From the NCBI RefSeq assembly GCF_000392615.1, contig NZ_KB933411.1:1-64000 (forward strand): a stretch of 64,000 nucleotides of DNA, written 5' to 3'. How positions within the stretch are numbered: the first letter of the stretch is position 1; each line of letters starts with the position of its first letter. The translations under genes and the position numbers were made by a program. Below, piece after piece: positions 10,937-20,291 of the stretch. A model generated the notes under the pieces. That model searched no databases. It saw only the letters and a program-made list of their open reading frames with translations, and had not been told where the DNA came from. Source of the DNA: Lysinibacillus sphaericus OT4b.31 (GTDB lineage: Bacteria; Bacillota; Bacilli; Bacillales_A; Planococcaceae).

Positions 10937-12106
10937 TTAATAAAAAATAACGCCTACGCCGAACCCTAATAGTACAAGTAAATACGGCGGAATTTTCCAT
11001 TGAATCAAGAGCACTAAAAATACGAATGCAATAAGTACATCCAAGCCACCTTGAATGGTTTGCGTTACGATTGGATGAATAAAAGCAGCTGCTAAAATGC
11101 CAACTACCGCCGCATTGGCACCAGCCATGAAACCTTTCAACCCTGTAGTACGACTAATGGTAAACCAAAACGGTAGAACGCCAATTATAAGTAAAAATGC
11201 CGGAAGAAAAATGGCAATTGTAGCGACAATGGCGCCAGGAACTCCATTAATAACCATGCCTATATAAGAGGCAAATGTAAATAACGGTCCGGGTACAGCC
11301 TGTGCAACCCCATAGCCTGTTATAAAATCAGATGTACTTAATAAGCCACTTTGAACAAATTGTGTCTCCAGTAGTGGTAATACTACATGACCCCCACCAA
11401 AAACTAATGCTCCCGAGACATAAAATTTTTCTATTAGCGTGAGCCATTCAAGTTGAAAAAGTGAACTGGCTACAGGTAATCCGATGAGTAAAATACTAAA
11501 TAGCAATAATAAAATTACCCCTGTGGTTTTCGAAATAGGCAGTATAATACCCTCAGTGTCTCGTTCTGTAGTGCTTTCTTTAAAAAATGTAAAGCCCACT
11601 AAAGCTGCAGCAATAATCACAACCATCTGAGCAAATGGATGAATCCACAACAGCAATACTATAAGAGCTGATAAAGCGATTAAAAAATGTCGTAAGCTGG
11701 GGATTAGCTTTTTTGACATATCCCAAATTGCTTGCGCAACAATTGCCACAGCCACTAATTTTAAGCCATGGATCCAGTCCATCTCCATGTTTGTATGTCC
11801 ATAAAAATATGCAAATCCCATTAATAGCAGTACAGAAGGCAATGTAAAACCAATAAATGCAGCAACGCTTCCTAACAATCCACCCCGTATTAGACCTATT
11901 CCCATCCCTACCTGACTCGATGCAGGTCCAGGTAGAAATTGACTCAACGCAACTAAATTACTATATTCTTTATCCGTTAACCATTGTCGAATTTGAACAT
12001 ATTCATTTTGAAAATAACCCAAATGGGCAGTAGGACCACCAAAGGAAGTACAACCTAATTTAAAGGAAACGAGAAAAATCTCCAATATTTTTCGCATGCG
12101 CTTCAA
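10937..12106 (-). CDS. chrA: Chromate transporter family protein ChrA
   Basis: CHR-family membrane transporter, associated with chromate efflux or other oxyanion transport. The 389-residue protein is of the long, two-domain type: each half starts with the family motif (FKLGCTSFGGPTAHLG near residue 15, and GALVFGGGHVVLPLLE near 235) and each carries a PGP signature (LPGPASSQVGMGIG and VPGPLFTFASYIG). About ten membrane segments are visible. The TTG start used here could be replaced by the ATG three codons downstream. It is flanked by unrelated genes and has its own terminator. Confidence 0.9.
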   Translation of the reverse strand: MKRMRKILEIFLVSFKLGCTSFGGPTAHLGYFQNEYVQIRQWLTDKEYSNLVALSQFLPGPASSQVGMGIGLIRGGLLGSVAAFIGFTLPSVLLLMGFAYFYGHTNMEMDWIHGLKLVAVAIVAQAIWDMSKKLIPSLRHFLIALSALIVLLLWIHPFAQMVVIIAAALVGFTFFKESTTERDTEGIILPISKTTGVILLLLFSILLIGLPVASSLFQLEWLTLIEKFYVSGALVFGGGHVVLPLLETQFVQSGLLSTSDFITGYGVAQAVPGPLFTFASYIGMVINGVPGAIVATIAIFLPAFLLIIGVLPFWFTISRTTGLKGFMAGANAAVVGILAAAFIHPIVTQTIQGGLDVLIAFVFLVLLIQWKIPPYLLVLLGFGVGVIFY

Positions 12107-12223
12107 CTACTTTCCATGTCATATATAGTAATATTACATGGAATAGCCATTATTTCGGATTAAGATATTGTTAAAATTCTATCCAGTAGATCACGACTAC
12201 AGTTAAACGGAAATCCTCATAGT

Positions 12224-13102
12224 TCATTTCCCACCGACTTGAATGGCTGGACCAAGTTCTCTATCGCCTGCATCAATAGGAATTAACTCAAACTTATTAT
12301 CCTTTAAATACAGCGCATCGAAGCGAATTCCCCACATTGTATGCTCCTCATTTAAAGAATAAGAAGAATCAAAACGCCAAGTTTTTCCGGACTTATTTTT
12401 AATTTTAAATGCAATAGAATCGTTTAAATTTTGTGTTGATTGAAAGTATATCGTGGTAGAAATCGGTGTAGAAACCACGTTTTCCACCTTGATTTCTTGC
12501 CCATCATTAAGCGTAATTGCTTTATCTACAGAGAAATTTTTTTTATCTTCTAGTAGTTGCTTTTGTGAAGCCTCTATCTTAAATCCCCACGGTTTATCAA
12601 TCGATTTTTCCCAGTTCCAATCGTTATAACGAATATCAAGCTTTAGCTTTTCATTTTGTGGTAGGTCACTCATCTTCACGCTGTTATAGATCGTATAGGT
12701 TGATGCTGTTTGTGCAATGGTCTGACCGCCGTTTCTAACGGTATAATCTTGACCATTCACTAATACTTGAGGAAAGAAAAAAATTTGATAGTCAAAATCT
12801 AAGTCCTCTACTGGCTCGAAGGTTGCATTAAGTAAAATTTGATTATCATCCACCATGACTTCATTTAAAGTCAAACGCCCGAAGTTATTTTCAATCGTCT
12901 GACCAACAATCGTTTTGTATGTACTAAATTCAGTCTCCTTAGATTTGTCTAAAATAGATGCTGTGAAAGGCAAATTAGCAATTATTACACAGCCCACTGC
13001 CAGCAGACACAAAGCTACAATAAACCATTTTTTACGGACTCGACTTTTTTTGGGTTGTTCTTCAGACATGCATTGTTCATCGGACAACATAAACACCCCC
13101 AT
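12224..13102 (-). CDS. DUF4179-like membrane-anchored extracytoplasmic protein
   Basis: A 292-residue protein with a short charged cytoplasmic tail (about 1-26, with KKSRVRKKW), one membrane segment (about 27-47) and a long extracytoplasmic part. The region beginning IVGQTIENNFGRLTLNEVMV resembles DUF4179 domains, which are usually fused to or paired with ECF-sigma regulators, and the C-terminal half resembles the DUF5643 beta domain that often follows. No zinc-finger anti-sigma domain or sigma-factor gene is next to it. The start is uncertain among ATG 13102 and two ATGs downstream; GGGGGTG favours the second. Function unknown. Confidence 0.65.
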   Translation of the reverse strand: MGVFMLSDEQCMSEEQPKKSRVRKKWFIVALCLLAVGCVIIANLPFTASILDKSKETEFSTYKTIVGQTIENNFGRLTLNEVMVDDNQILLNATFEPVEDLDFDYQIFFFPQVLVNGQDYTVRNGGQTIAQTASTYTIYNSVKMSDLPQNEKLKLDIRYNDWNWEKSIDKPWGFKIEASQKQLLEDKKNFSVDKAITLNDGQEIKVENVVSTPISTTIYFQSTQNLNDSIAFKIKNKSGKTWRFDSSYSLNEEHTMWGIRFDALYLKDNKFELIPIDAGDRELGPAIQVGGK

Positions 13103-13249
13103 TGTTCACAAATTACAATATATTCTTATGATTCATTGTAGTATCGAATGAGGCATTATATAACCAATCATCCGCAGCAACTAAATAAACATGCATTAAA
13201 AAAAGAAAAAGCCTGCAAAATGCCGATTTCTACACCATTGCACAATCCT

Positions 13250-13385
13250 ACATTCCAAATAGAGAGGAAAAAACTGCGACATACCTGTGGAAGAACGGGC
13301 CAGCTTGCCCCACACGAGGCGGCGAAGGAGACGACTAGATGGTTCGTCCACTGAAAACGAGTAGCTTTTTGCAGACCTCGTGTAA
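13250..13385. repeat. GC-rich structured intergenic element
   Basis: A locally GC-rich block in the 370-bp gap between divergent genes. It holds several inverted repeats: ACACGAGG (13310-13317) with CCTCGTGT (13374-13381), and GGGC/GCCC around 13295-13308. Open frames on both strands here have no ribosome-binding site. Its composition and arms recall dispersed intergenic repeats of Bacillales, but I cannot compare copies within this window. Confidence 0.35.
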
Positions 13386-13477
13386 ATGAACAAATCCTGT
13401 AGGCAAATAGTCTATCGTAATAAAACATGTTGTACTCTACATAAGAAATAACAATACCGTCAGAAAGGTTGATGCTA

Positions 13478-14191
13478 ATGAAAAAAAAATTCTTCTATAC
13501 CAGTATTGGATTGCTATTGACTGTCATTTTAACATTTGGCACATACAAGCTAATGAATGCCAGAACGTATCAACTGTTTGGTGAAATAACTACGCATGTG
13601 GAGACAAATGAAAAAGTTGTCGCTTTAACATTTGATGATGGCCCTACCAAAAACGTCAATGAACTTCTGCCCCTATTAGACCAATATCATGTCAAGGCAA
13701 CATTCTTTCTTATCGGTAGAGAGATAGAGGAAAATCCAGAAGAGGCTCAGAAAATTGTCAAGGCAGGTCATCAAATCGGCAATCACACTTACTCACATCA
13801 GCCGATGGTGTTCAAAAGCCAGTCCTTTATCAAAGAAGAAATTGAAAAAACCGATCAATTTATTCAAAGCATCGGCTATACAGATGCGATTACTGTTCGA
13901 CCACCCTATAGTAAAAAATTACTTGGATTTCCTTATTACTTACATAAAAACAAGCGGGACACCATCACGTGGAATTTGGAGCCAGATACGTACTACTCGA
14001 CAGCTAAAGACAAAATCAACTATGTAATGGATAATATCCAACCAGGCTCTATTATTTTAATGCATCCCATGTATGATGACACTGGTAATGAGCTACAAGC
14101 CATTAAGGGTATTTTGCAAGAACTGACTAATGATGGCTATAGATTTGTTATAGTGAATGAGTTAAAGAATGATGAAAACATAGCAGATTAA
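13478..14191 (+). CDS. Polysaccharide deacetylase (NodB domain), membrane-anchored
   Basis: A carbohydrate esterase family 4 enzyme that would remove acetyl groups from cell-wall or other N-acetylated sugars outside the membrane. After an N-terminal signal anchor (about 5-25) come the NodB motifs: ALTFDDGPT (catalytic and metal Asp), NHTYSH (metal His pair), and RPPYSKK (substrate groove Arg), with LMHP near the end supplying the last His. I chose ATG 13478 because AGAAAGG lies 9 bp upstream. At 237 residues it is a normal size. Which polymer it acts on is not visible. Confidence 0.88.
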   Translation: MKKKFFYTSIGLLLTVILTFGTYKLMNARTYQLFGEITTHVETNEKVVALTFDDGPTKNVNELLPLLDQYHVKATFFLIGREIEENPEEAQKIVKAGHQIGNHTYSHQPMVFKSQSFIKEEIEKTDQFIQSIGYTDAITVRPPYSKKLLGFPYYLHKNKRDTITWNLEPDTYYSTAKDKINYVMDNIQPGSIILMHPMYDDTGNELQAIKGILQELTNDGYRFVIVNELKNDENIAD

Positions 14192-14352
14192 TACGTCCCA
14201 TCGCATTATTTTTTTTGTAATATTTCAAAGGCGGCCCTATAATAATTTGACACTGGGACTGCCTTTTTCTTACCTTCAATCCGTTGCCCATAGGTTAATA
14301 ATTAGATAATAAAATTCTCCTCAAAAATTATTGTAAATAACGAATCAGAATA

Positions 14353-14382
14353 AAGGTGTCTCACGTAATAGCGAGACACCTT
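14353..14382 (+). terminator. Terminator after the deacetylase
   Basis: AAGGTGTCTC pairs perfectly with GAGACACCTT around a 10-base loop, followed by a pyrimidine-rich tract. It separates the deacetylase from the decarboxylase gene. Confidence 0.75.
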
Positions 14383-14595
14383 CTTCCCTTTTCTCTTATG
14401 ATAAAAAGCGAAAACACCTTCATATAACGCCTAATTTTTCCACTTGAATTAGTAAGAGTATTATGAAATGTCAAAAATTAATACCACAGGCAAATTTTAA
14501 TATATTTTCTATAATAGTATGTTATTATTATTTTAGCAAAATGTCCTATTATCCAAGACACAATAGCGAAATATGAACTACAAAGGATGATGAAA

Positions 14596-16239
14596 ATGAA
14601 GCAAATTCAACAACTTTTCCAAAGTGAAGATGGAAATATTGAACAAAGAGAGAATTTTCTTTTACTATTAGAGAAAATTGTATCCTCATTAGATAAGTTA
14701 AAGAATCCTCAAAAAACAACTCTTGGACCGATGAAAGAGCGTTCTGCTAATTTTTATCAAGAGCTGATGCAAGATAACCAAGTACCAACATCAGGTGTAG
14801 GTCTTGATCAGGTAGTCGATGATTTGACACAACTGATGCAAGGTCATCCATACCATACACGTAACTTTGTAACGAATGTTTTACCAATGGCCAGCATTCC
14901 CGGCGTATTGGGTCAATTTACAAATGCCCTACTTAACGGCAACAATCTGTGGGATGTATACGGACCAGCTGCCGCAGAATGTGAGGTAAAGGTTGTAGCG
15001 ATGATGTCTAAGTTAGTAGGCTATGACTTCACACAAAGCTTTGGCTACACAACTTGGGGCGGTCAAGGTGCCGTATTCAGCGGGTTACGACTTGCTATTG
15101 CCAAACAATTCCCTCATGCAAAAGAAGAGGGTGTGCCTAATAATTTATATTGCTTTGCTTCAGAAAATGCTCACTATAGCTTATTAAAATCAATTGAAGC
15201 AGTTGGTATTGGGAGCAAGCATTTAGTTCGTGTGAAGGCTGGGAAAGATCATTCCATGGATGTGCAAGATCTGCAAGCTCGCATGACAGAGGTTATCGAA
15301 AACGGTGGCATCCCTGTTTATGTAGTAGCTACAACCGGTGCTACTGACCAATTTGGCATTGATGATGTACAAGCAATCAAAGAAGTTACGACAAGTCTTG
15401 AGAAAAAGTACGACTTAAAATCAATCCATATTCATGCTGATTCAGCTTTAGGTGGTTTTTATGCCTTTTTCAATGATTACGATTTCAAAGAAAACCCTTC
15501 ACATTTTGAAGAGGATGTCTTACAAGGTTTACTACATATTCATGAGCGTATGCAGCATTTAGCGATTGCAGATAGCCTGTGCTTTGACTTCCAAAAGCTC
15601 GGTCAAACGCCTTATTTAACAAGCTTATTCTTAATAAAAGAAGGTAAACATTTACAATTACTAGACATCGATGACTTTGACACACCTTATGTAGGGAATC
15701 GTGGCTATGGTTCATATCATACGGGTTATACATTAGAGTGTTCTCGAATGGGAAGTTCGATTGCAATCTACGCTGCTTTGCAAGCATTCGGAAAAGAAGG
15801 CTACCAACAAATATTAGCCAATTATGTACGTGTAAATTTAGCGTTCCGTACGCAATTAGCTGAAAAAGTTCCTATGCTACAGGTAGTCAATGAGGCAAAT
15901 ATCGGGCCAGTAACAGCCTATCGTTTGTACCCTAAAGACTTTAATTGGGCTTCTGAACAAGCCGGTAGTTATACACAAGATCAGATTGAATATATAAATG
16001 CTATTAACGCTTCTTTCTTTGAAATTTTAGGAGAAGGTCGCGATGAAGTATTTTTCGGTGATACAACGCGTGTTTGCACAGTTAGCGCTAGTGATACAAA
16101 ACAACAAATTCCGGTTGCTGCGGCAAAATTCTTTTCTATTTCTCCTTATACTGAGACAGAACACATTAATGATATCGTTCTTTTCTTACATAAAAAGGTA
16201 AAAGTATTGGAGGCTTCACAAATTGAGTATAGTCACTAA
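14596..16239 (+). CDS. PLP-dependent group II decarboxylase
   Basis: A fold-type I PLP enzyme of the glutamate/DOPA/tyrosine decarboxylase superfamily. Visible signatures are [11 protein letters not shown] near the N-terminus, the [15 protein letters not shown] segment of the cofactor site, [14 protein letters not shown] (PLP-binding Asp) and the Schiff-base lysine in [12 protein letters not shown]. The substrate cannot be read from sequence; the 547-residue length fits the bacterial aromatic/glutamate-like group. The third ATG of the cluster (14596) sits 9 bp after AAAGG and is preferred. The 3' end overlaps the chemoreceptor gene by 17 bp, so the two are very likely cotranscribed. Confidence 0.85.
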   Translation: MKQIQQLFQSEDGNIEQRENFLLLLEKIVSSLDKLKNPQKTTLGPMKERSANFYQELMQDNQVPTSGVGLDQVVDDLTQLMQGHPYHTRNFVTNVLPMASIPGVLGQFTNALLNGNNLWDVYGPAAAECEVKVVAMMSKLVGYDFTQSFGYTTWGGQGAVFSGLRLAIAKQFPHAKEEGVPNNLYCFASENAHYSLLKSIEAVGIGSKHLVRVKAGKDHSMDVQDLQARMTEVIENGGIPVYVVATTGATDQFGIDDVQAIKEVTTSLEKKYDLKSIHIHADSALGGFYAFFNDYDFKENPSHFEEDVLQGLLHIHERMQHLAIADSLCFDFQKLGQTPYLTSLFLIKEGKHLQLLDIDDFDTPYVGNRGYGSYHTGYTLECSRMGSSIAIYAALQAFGKEGYQQILANYVRVNLAFRTQLAEKVPMLQVVNEANIGPVTAYRLYPKDFNWASEQAGSYTQDQIEYINAINASFFEILGEGRDEVFFGDTTRVCTVSASDTKQQIPVAAAKFFSISPYTETEHINDIVLFLHKKVKVLEASQIEYSH

Positions 16240-17920
16240 ATTAAAGAGTTCTTTACTCTACAAATATATTGCAAGTTTTACTATTCCAATCGCTATAATA
16301 TCCGTAATATTTAGCGTAGTATTATTTGCAGTTTCCTATAGAATAATTGATGATTTTGTTATTACGCAATTTGAGTCATCCTTAGAGGTTGTATCTGGCA
16401 CGATTTTTGATGATATAGAAAAAACTGATGTAATGGCTGCGGATAACGGCAGTCAAGAAAAATATCAAAAAGTATTAGATAACTTAAATAGAACAATTAA
16501 AAAGTATGATATTGAAAATGCCTATGTGCTTTCCCGTGCAGATGGCAAGGAACATATTGTAGCTTTAAGTAATGAAGATAGTTACAAAGCAGATTATGTT
16601 TTCGATGATAAAATGAATGATGCTTTAGACAATGGGAACATTCAAATTAGTGATATTTATGAAGATGAATTTGGTATCCATAAATCGATCTTTATTCCAT
16701 TTAAAGATACTAATATTCTTTTTGGTTTAGATATGGATGCCTCATTCATTTCTAAACTTCAAACTCAGACTCTTTGGATATGTATTATTATGACTGTTAT
16801 TTTTGTGATATTTGGTATAATTGTGGCTTATTTCATTAGTATTGGCATCACAAAACCAATCAAAAAAATGACTGGTTATGTTGGTAAAGTGGCACAAGGA
16901 GACCTATCTGTGCAGCCTCTGCAAATCAGTGGTGCAAATGAAATTGCACAGCTTTCAAATGGTATTCAAAATATGACAGAGGATCTACGTTCTCTTATCC
17001 ATCAGATTGCTGAAAATGCAGAGCAGGTAGCGGCAATGTCAGAAGAATTAACTGCTAGCTCGGAGCAAACAAGCGCGTCAATTCAACAAATTACATCTTC
17101 TATGCAAGAGGTCGCTTCTGGCTCAGAAAAGCAAACTACTTCTATTGAAGAAGTTGAAAATCATATTACAGCCATCTCTACAAAGATGTCAGAGGTTGTA
17201 TCCAGCGTCAATGATGTAACGACTAAGGCATTTAGTGCATCCTCTATTGCAGAAAAAGGCAATACAACGATTCAAAGTGCGACACAGAAGATGGACGTTA
17301 CATCTGATGCAATTCATGCCACTTCAGATGTTGTAGAGCGTTTAAGCTCATACACAAATGAGATTGGTGATATCGTTTCATTAATTACTCAAATTACAGA
17401 CCAAACGAATTTACTTGCATTGAATGCATCGATTGAGGCAGCACGTGCTGGTGAACACGGTAAGGGATTTGCTGTTGTCGCTGAAGAAGTACGTAAACTA
17501 GCTGACCAATCTCTAGAAGCTGCTAATAGTATTCGCTCACGCATTGATACCATTAAAGAGGAGTCTGCTCAAGCGGTAAAATCGATGGCAATAAGTAGTA
17601 GTAACCTTGAAGAAAGTTCTACTGCCTTTAATGCTTCTGGGGAAGCCTTTGGAGAAATCTTTTCTCATATTACAGCGCTTACCCAAGATATGGATCATGT
17701 TAACAACATCATCTCCAATATAAATAACGGGGTTAGCAGCATTGCTGGTTCTGTAGAGCAGGTTGGTGTTGTAGCCGTTCAAGCATCTGGAAATATTCAA
17801 AATGTTGCTGCCGCTTCAGAGGAGCAGTCAGCTAGCATCGAGGAGATTACTGCCTCTTCGAATAATTTAGCTGAGATGGCACAAGATTTACGCAATATTA
17901 TACAAAAATTTAAGCTATAA
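16223..17920 (+). CDS. Methyl-accepting chemotaxis protein
   Basis: A transmembrane chemoreceptor that signals through CheA/CheW. The 565-residue protein has a first membrane segment (about 14-38), an extracellular sensor of about 140 residues, a second membrane segment (about 185-207), a HAMP linker starting ITKPIKKM, and a long cytoplasmic coiled coil. The coil carries the conserved tip [20 protein letters not shown] and a C-terminal half of normal length. TTG is used as start with GGAGG 9 bp upstream, inside the decarboxylase coding sequence. The overlap suggests that the receptor senses something related to the decarboxylase reaction; this is inference. Confidence 0.92.
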   Translation: MSIVTKLKSSLLYKYIASFTIPIAIISVIFSVVLFAVSYRIIDDFVITQFESSLEVVSGTIFDDIEKTDVMAADNGSQEKYQKVLDNLNRTIKKYDIENAYVLSRADGKEHIVALSNEDSYKADYVFDDKMNDALDNGNIQISDIYEDEFGIHKSIFIPFKDTNILFGLDMDASFISKLQTQTLWICIIMTVIFVIFGIIVAYFISIGITKPIKKMTGYVGKVAQGDLSVQPLQISGANEIAQLSNGIQNMTEDLRSLIHQIAENAEQVAAMSEELTASSEQTSASIQQITSSMQEVASGSEKQTTSIEEVENHITAISTKMSEVVSSVNDVTTKAFSASSIAEKGNTTIQSATQKMDVTSDAIHATSDVVERLSSYTNEIGDIVSLITQITDQTNLLALNASIEAARAGEHGKGFAVVAEEVRKLADQSLEAANSIRSRIDTIKEESAQAVKSMAISSSNLEESSTAFNASGEAFGEIFSHITALTQDMDHVNNIISNINNGVSSIAGSVEQVGVVAVQASGNIQNVAAASEEQSASIEEITASSNNLAEMAQDLRNIIQKFKL

Positions 17921-17921
17921 C

Positions 17922-17967
17922 AAATAAAAATGACTTTGAGCGCAACTGCCAAAGTCATTTTTATTTT
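17922..17967. terminator. Bidirectional terminator after the chemoreceptor
   Basis: AAATAAAAATGACTTTG pairs with CAAAGTCATTTTTATTT around an 11-base loop, between the convergent chemoreceptor and oxidoreductase genes. Confidence 0.85.
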
Positions 17968-17995
17968 GTTTTCATTTCTTTATAGCTTGCAATTT

Positions 17996-18949
17996 CTAAG
18001 CCATTGCGTGTTGTTGTTCCCTCTTCTTCAACCACAACAATGTCTCTTGCAGACCTTCCTTATACGAAGTCTGAGGTAACGGCCCAATGGCTTTTTCATA
18101 TTTTTCTCCACTCAATATTACGGGTTCTTCTGTTAAGTACATCATTTCCTTCATTTCCTTCATAAACGGAGAAAAGATTGCTAACATACTAATCATTGCT
18201 TTCGAGACTGTACGAACATCCCTTTTATAGCCTGTAATATCTCGTAAAATCGTCACTAGTTGTGCTCCAGTAATCGTGTGAACAGCTGACACATGCCAAT
18301 GTTGATGATATGTGTCAGAACGTAGAGCAAGCTCAACCATAGCTTTCGCTCCATCAAATGTATAAAGGAATTCCCTCGCCACTTGCATATTCCCAACATA
18401 GTTTGCCTTTTTATCTCTTATCACGCTTTTTAATGTTTCATGTAGAATTGTATTTTCAGCATTTGGGCCATATAAATCAGGCATATGAACAATTAATGAG
18501 GGTATACTGCTCTCCTTTAACATGTTTTCCATGGCTAAGCGAATTTTTCCTTTTTTCGTATGTGGGTTCTTCCTAGCATTCTCTGTTACAATGTTGGTCG
18601 ATTGCCTTCCATAGGCATATATATTGTCTACAAGTGCAATTTTCGCCTGTTGCGCCTGCGCTGCCCTAATGATGATAGTTAAACAGCGTATATGCTTAGC
18701 TTCCCATTCTTGATATGGAAAGCTAATGGCATGAAAGATAACATCTACTCCGTGTGAAGCCTTGCGTAACTGTTCTTCATTAAATACATCGCCTGTATAA
18801 ATTGTCACATTCGGTTGATGTTGAAATAGAGCTACTAACTTTTCTTTAGTCCTAGCTAAAGCTACAACCTGTATATCTCTCGCAGCTAACTCATTAACAA
18901 GTGCATAGCCCATTCCACCAGAAGCCCCTACTACTAATGCCTTCTTCAC
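17996..18949 (-). CDS. NAD(P)-binding epimerase/reductase-like protein
   Basis: An extended SDR/NmrA-type protein with the N-terminal Rossmann motif VVGASGGMGYALVNELAA and a second-strand basic end ALARTKEKL, which favours NADPH. Further motifs are VFHAISFPYQ and a YxxxK-like AYGRQ segment. The 317-residue length fits NAD-dependent epimerases or related sugar/quinone reductases. The substrate is not evident. A palindromic operator lies 20 bp upstream, and an inverted copy precedes the adjacent TetR gene, so this is probably the regulated target of that repressor. Confidence 0.8.
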   Translation of the reverse strand: MKKALVVGASGGMGYALVNELAARDIQVVALARTKEKLVALFQHQPNVTIYTGDVFNEEQLRKASHGVDVIFHAISFPYQEWEAKHIRCLTIIIRAAQAQQAKIALVDNIYAYGRQSTNIVTENARKNPHTKKGKIRLAMENMLKESSIPSLIVHMPDLYGPNAENTILHETLKSVIRDKKANYVGNMQVAREFLYTFDGAKAMVELALRSDTYHQHWHVSAVHTITGAQLVTILRDITGYKRDVRTVSKAMISMLAIFSPFMKEMKEMMYLTEEPVILSGEKYEKAIGPLPQTSYKEGLQETLLWLKKREQQHAMA

Positions 18950-18968
18950 AGTACATTCCCCCCTTTAA

Positions 18969-18983
18969 TTAACCACTGGTCAA
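18969..18983. promoter_or_regulatory. Putative TetR operator upstream of the oxidoreductase
   Basis: TTAACCACTGGTCAA is a near-perfect palindrome (TTAACCA / TGGTCAA, one mismatch). A 14-bp identical core occurs in opposite orientation upstream of the tetR start. The spacing and symmetry fit a TetR-family operator. Confidence 0.65.
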
Positions 18984-19030
18984 ACAATGCTAAAAGCAAA
19001 CTCCAGATTCATAATCTAGAGCTCTATTAC

Positions 19031-19603
19031 TTATGATAGTGCTTTAACGAGAAATTTAGCATGTAGATTTACTGCTTCTCTCGCTTCCTCATAGTTCTTC
19101 ACATAATGACGATAATGTGAAACAAAACCGTGTAAAGCAATAAATGCACAATGAATATCTGAAGCCAGTAATTGATTTGTAGATAATGTTTGAACTGACA
19201 GCGCAAATTTTTCATAACTAAGGTTAGCAGCTTCTTGTGATAAGCCATCGATTTCGTCGTCTCTCACCATAAACATCAATTCATATTGGCTTTGATGGTT
19301 TAAACCAAACTCCATAAAGCCTACAAATACATGATAAAGTTTTGTCTGTGGTTCCTCAGTTCCATTATTTACAGTTTCATCTAAGATTGTATTTAATTCC
19401 GCAAAATACCCACCTATAATGACATAAAATAATTCTGCTTTATTTTTAAAATGATAGTAAATAGCCCCATGACTACAACCAAGTTCTTTTGCGATACTAC
19501 GCATAGACACCTGATGAAAATCCTTGTCGATAAACTGTTTATGTGCCTCGTCTACAATCATCTCTTGCGTCAATTCATGTGCTGATGGCTTTCGTGGTGA
19601 CAT
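19031..19603 (-). CDS. TetR/AcrR family transcriptional regulator
   Basis: A 190-residue repressor with an N-terminal helix-turn-helix: MRSIAKELGCSHGAIYYHF followed by KNKAELFYVII, residues about 33-65. The ligand-binding C-terminal domain is of normal length. It lies directly upstream of the oxidoreductase on the same strand (80-bp gap), and both genes have the same palindrome near their starts. This supports repression of itself and of the oxidoreductase. The inducer is unknown. Confidence 0.9.
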   Translation of the reverse strand: MSPRKPSAHELTQEMIVDEAHKQFIDKDFHQVSMRSIAKELGCSHGAIYYHFKNKAELFYVIIGGYFAELNTILDETVNNGTEEPQTKLYHVFVGFMEFGLNHQSQYELMFMVRDDEIDGLSQEAANLSYEKFALSVQTLSTNQLLASDIHCAFIALHGFVSHYRHYVKNYEEAREAVNLHAKFLVKALS

Positions 19604-19618
19604 GATTTCCTCCTTTAA

Positions 19619-19633
19619 CTGACCAGTGGTTAA
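19619..19633. promoter_or_regulatory. Putative TetR operator upstream of tetR
   Basis: CTGACCAGTGGTTAA is the reverse complement of the palindrome at 18969-18983 over 14 bases and lies 16 bp upstream of the tetR start, consistent with autoregulation. Confidence 0.65.
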
Positions 19634-19726
19634 TTAATAGTTTATTATTTTCTCATTTATTTGGCAATTACAAACTTATAAATTAAATGTATCATAACTA
19701 ATAATTAGCAATGCAATGAATCGAAG

Positions 19727-19763
19727 AAGGGATAGCCCGCTAGTGTAGCGTTGGCTATCCCTT
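19727..19763. terminator. Terminator between yqeY and tetR
   Basis: AAGGGATAGCC pairs perfectly with GGCTATCCCTT around a GC-containing loop. It lies 50 bp downstream of yqeY on the minus strand and upstream of tetR, so it most likely ends yqeY. Confidence 0.75.
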
Positions 19764-19814
19764 GTGTTTTAATGTAAAACTTTATCTTTTCCTGAAGGTG
19801 AAGCTATATCGTTG

Positions 19815-20243
19815 TTAGATTAAACTTTTTACAACTTTTGAAATAACAGCACCTTCTGCTTGACCAGTTAACAGTGGTTTAGCTATTTTCATCGCTTCTC
19901 CCATATTCATGCCCGCGATAACTCCAGCTGCTGTTAGTTTTTCGGCAATTTCTGCTTCAGTTAATTGTTTTGGCAGAAATGATTTTAATAATACGAGTTT
20001 CGCTTGCTCTTTTTCAATTAAGTCTGCTCGACCAGCATTTTGAGCGCCTTCCAAAGCCTGATTTGTTTGCTTCACTTCACGATTGATGATGGCAATTTCC
20101 TCATCATGTGTCAAAGGTTCGCCCTTTTCCTTCTCAGCTAAATCCAGTGCAGATTTTACAAGTGTAAGGACACCTTTTGCCAATACATCCTTTTCTTTCA
20201 TCGCCTTTTTAAGCTGTTCGAAAACTTCAGTTTTTAACATCAT
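19815..20243 (-). CDS. yqeY: GatB/YqeY domain-containing protein
   Basis: A 142-residue member of the YqeY family, which shares the tail domain of the GatB subunit of tRNA amidotransferases. The family fold is visible in LKTEVFEQLKKAMKEKD, IINREVKQTNQALEGA and the C-terminal AKPLLTGQAEGAVISKVVK. The first of two adjacent ATGs is given; GAGGAG lies 5 or 8 bp upstream. Usually this gene sits beside rpsU; here it stands alone between a terminator and the ABC-F gene. Its precise cellular role is not established. Confidence 0.9.
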   Translation of the reverse strand: MMLKTEVFEQLKKAMKEKDVLAKGVLTLVKSALDLAEKEKGEPLTHDEEIAIINREVKQTNQALEGAQNAGRADLIEKEQAKLVLLKSFLPKQLTEAEIAEKLTAAGVIAGMNMGEAMKIAKPLLTGQAEGAVISKVVKSLI

Positions 20244-20291
20244 TCTCACTCCTCTTTCCCGTGGACTCACTTTTTATTGTAACACTAATGG

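Noticed and set aside
13148..13428. Overlapping frames on both strands between the DUF4179-like gene and the deacetylase
   Set aside because: They follow from the GC-rich structured element and lack starts with ribosome-binding sites.
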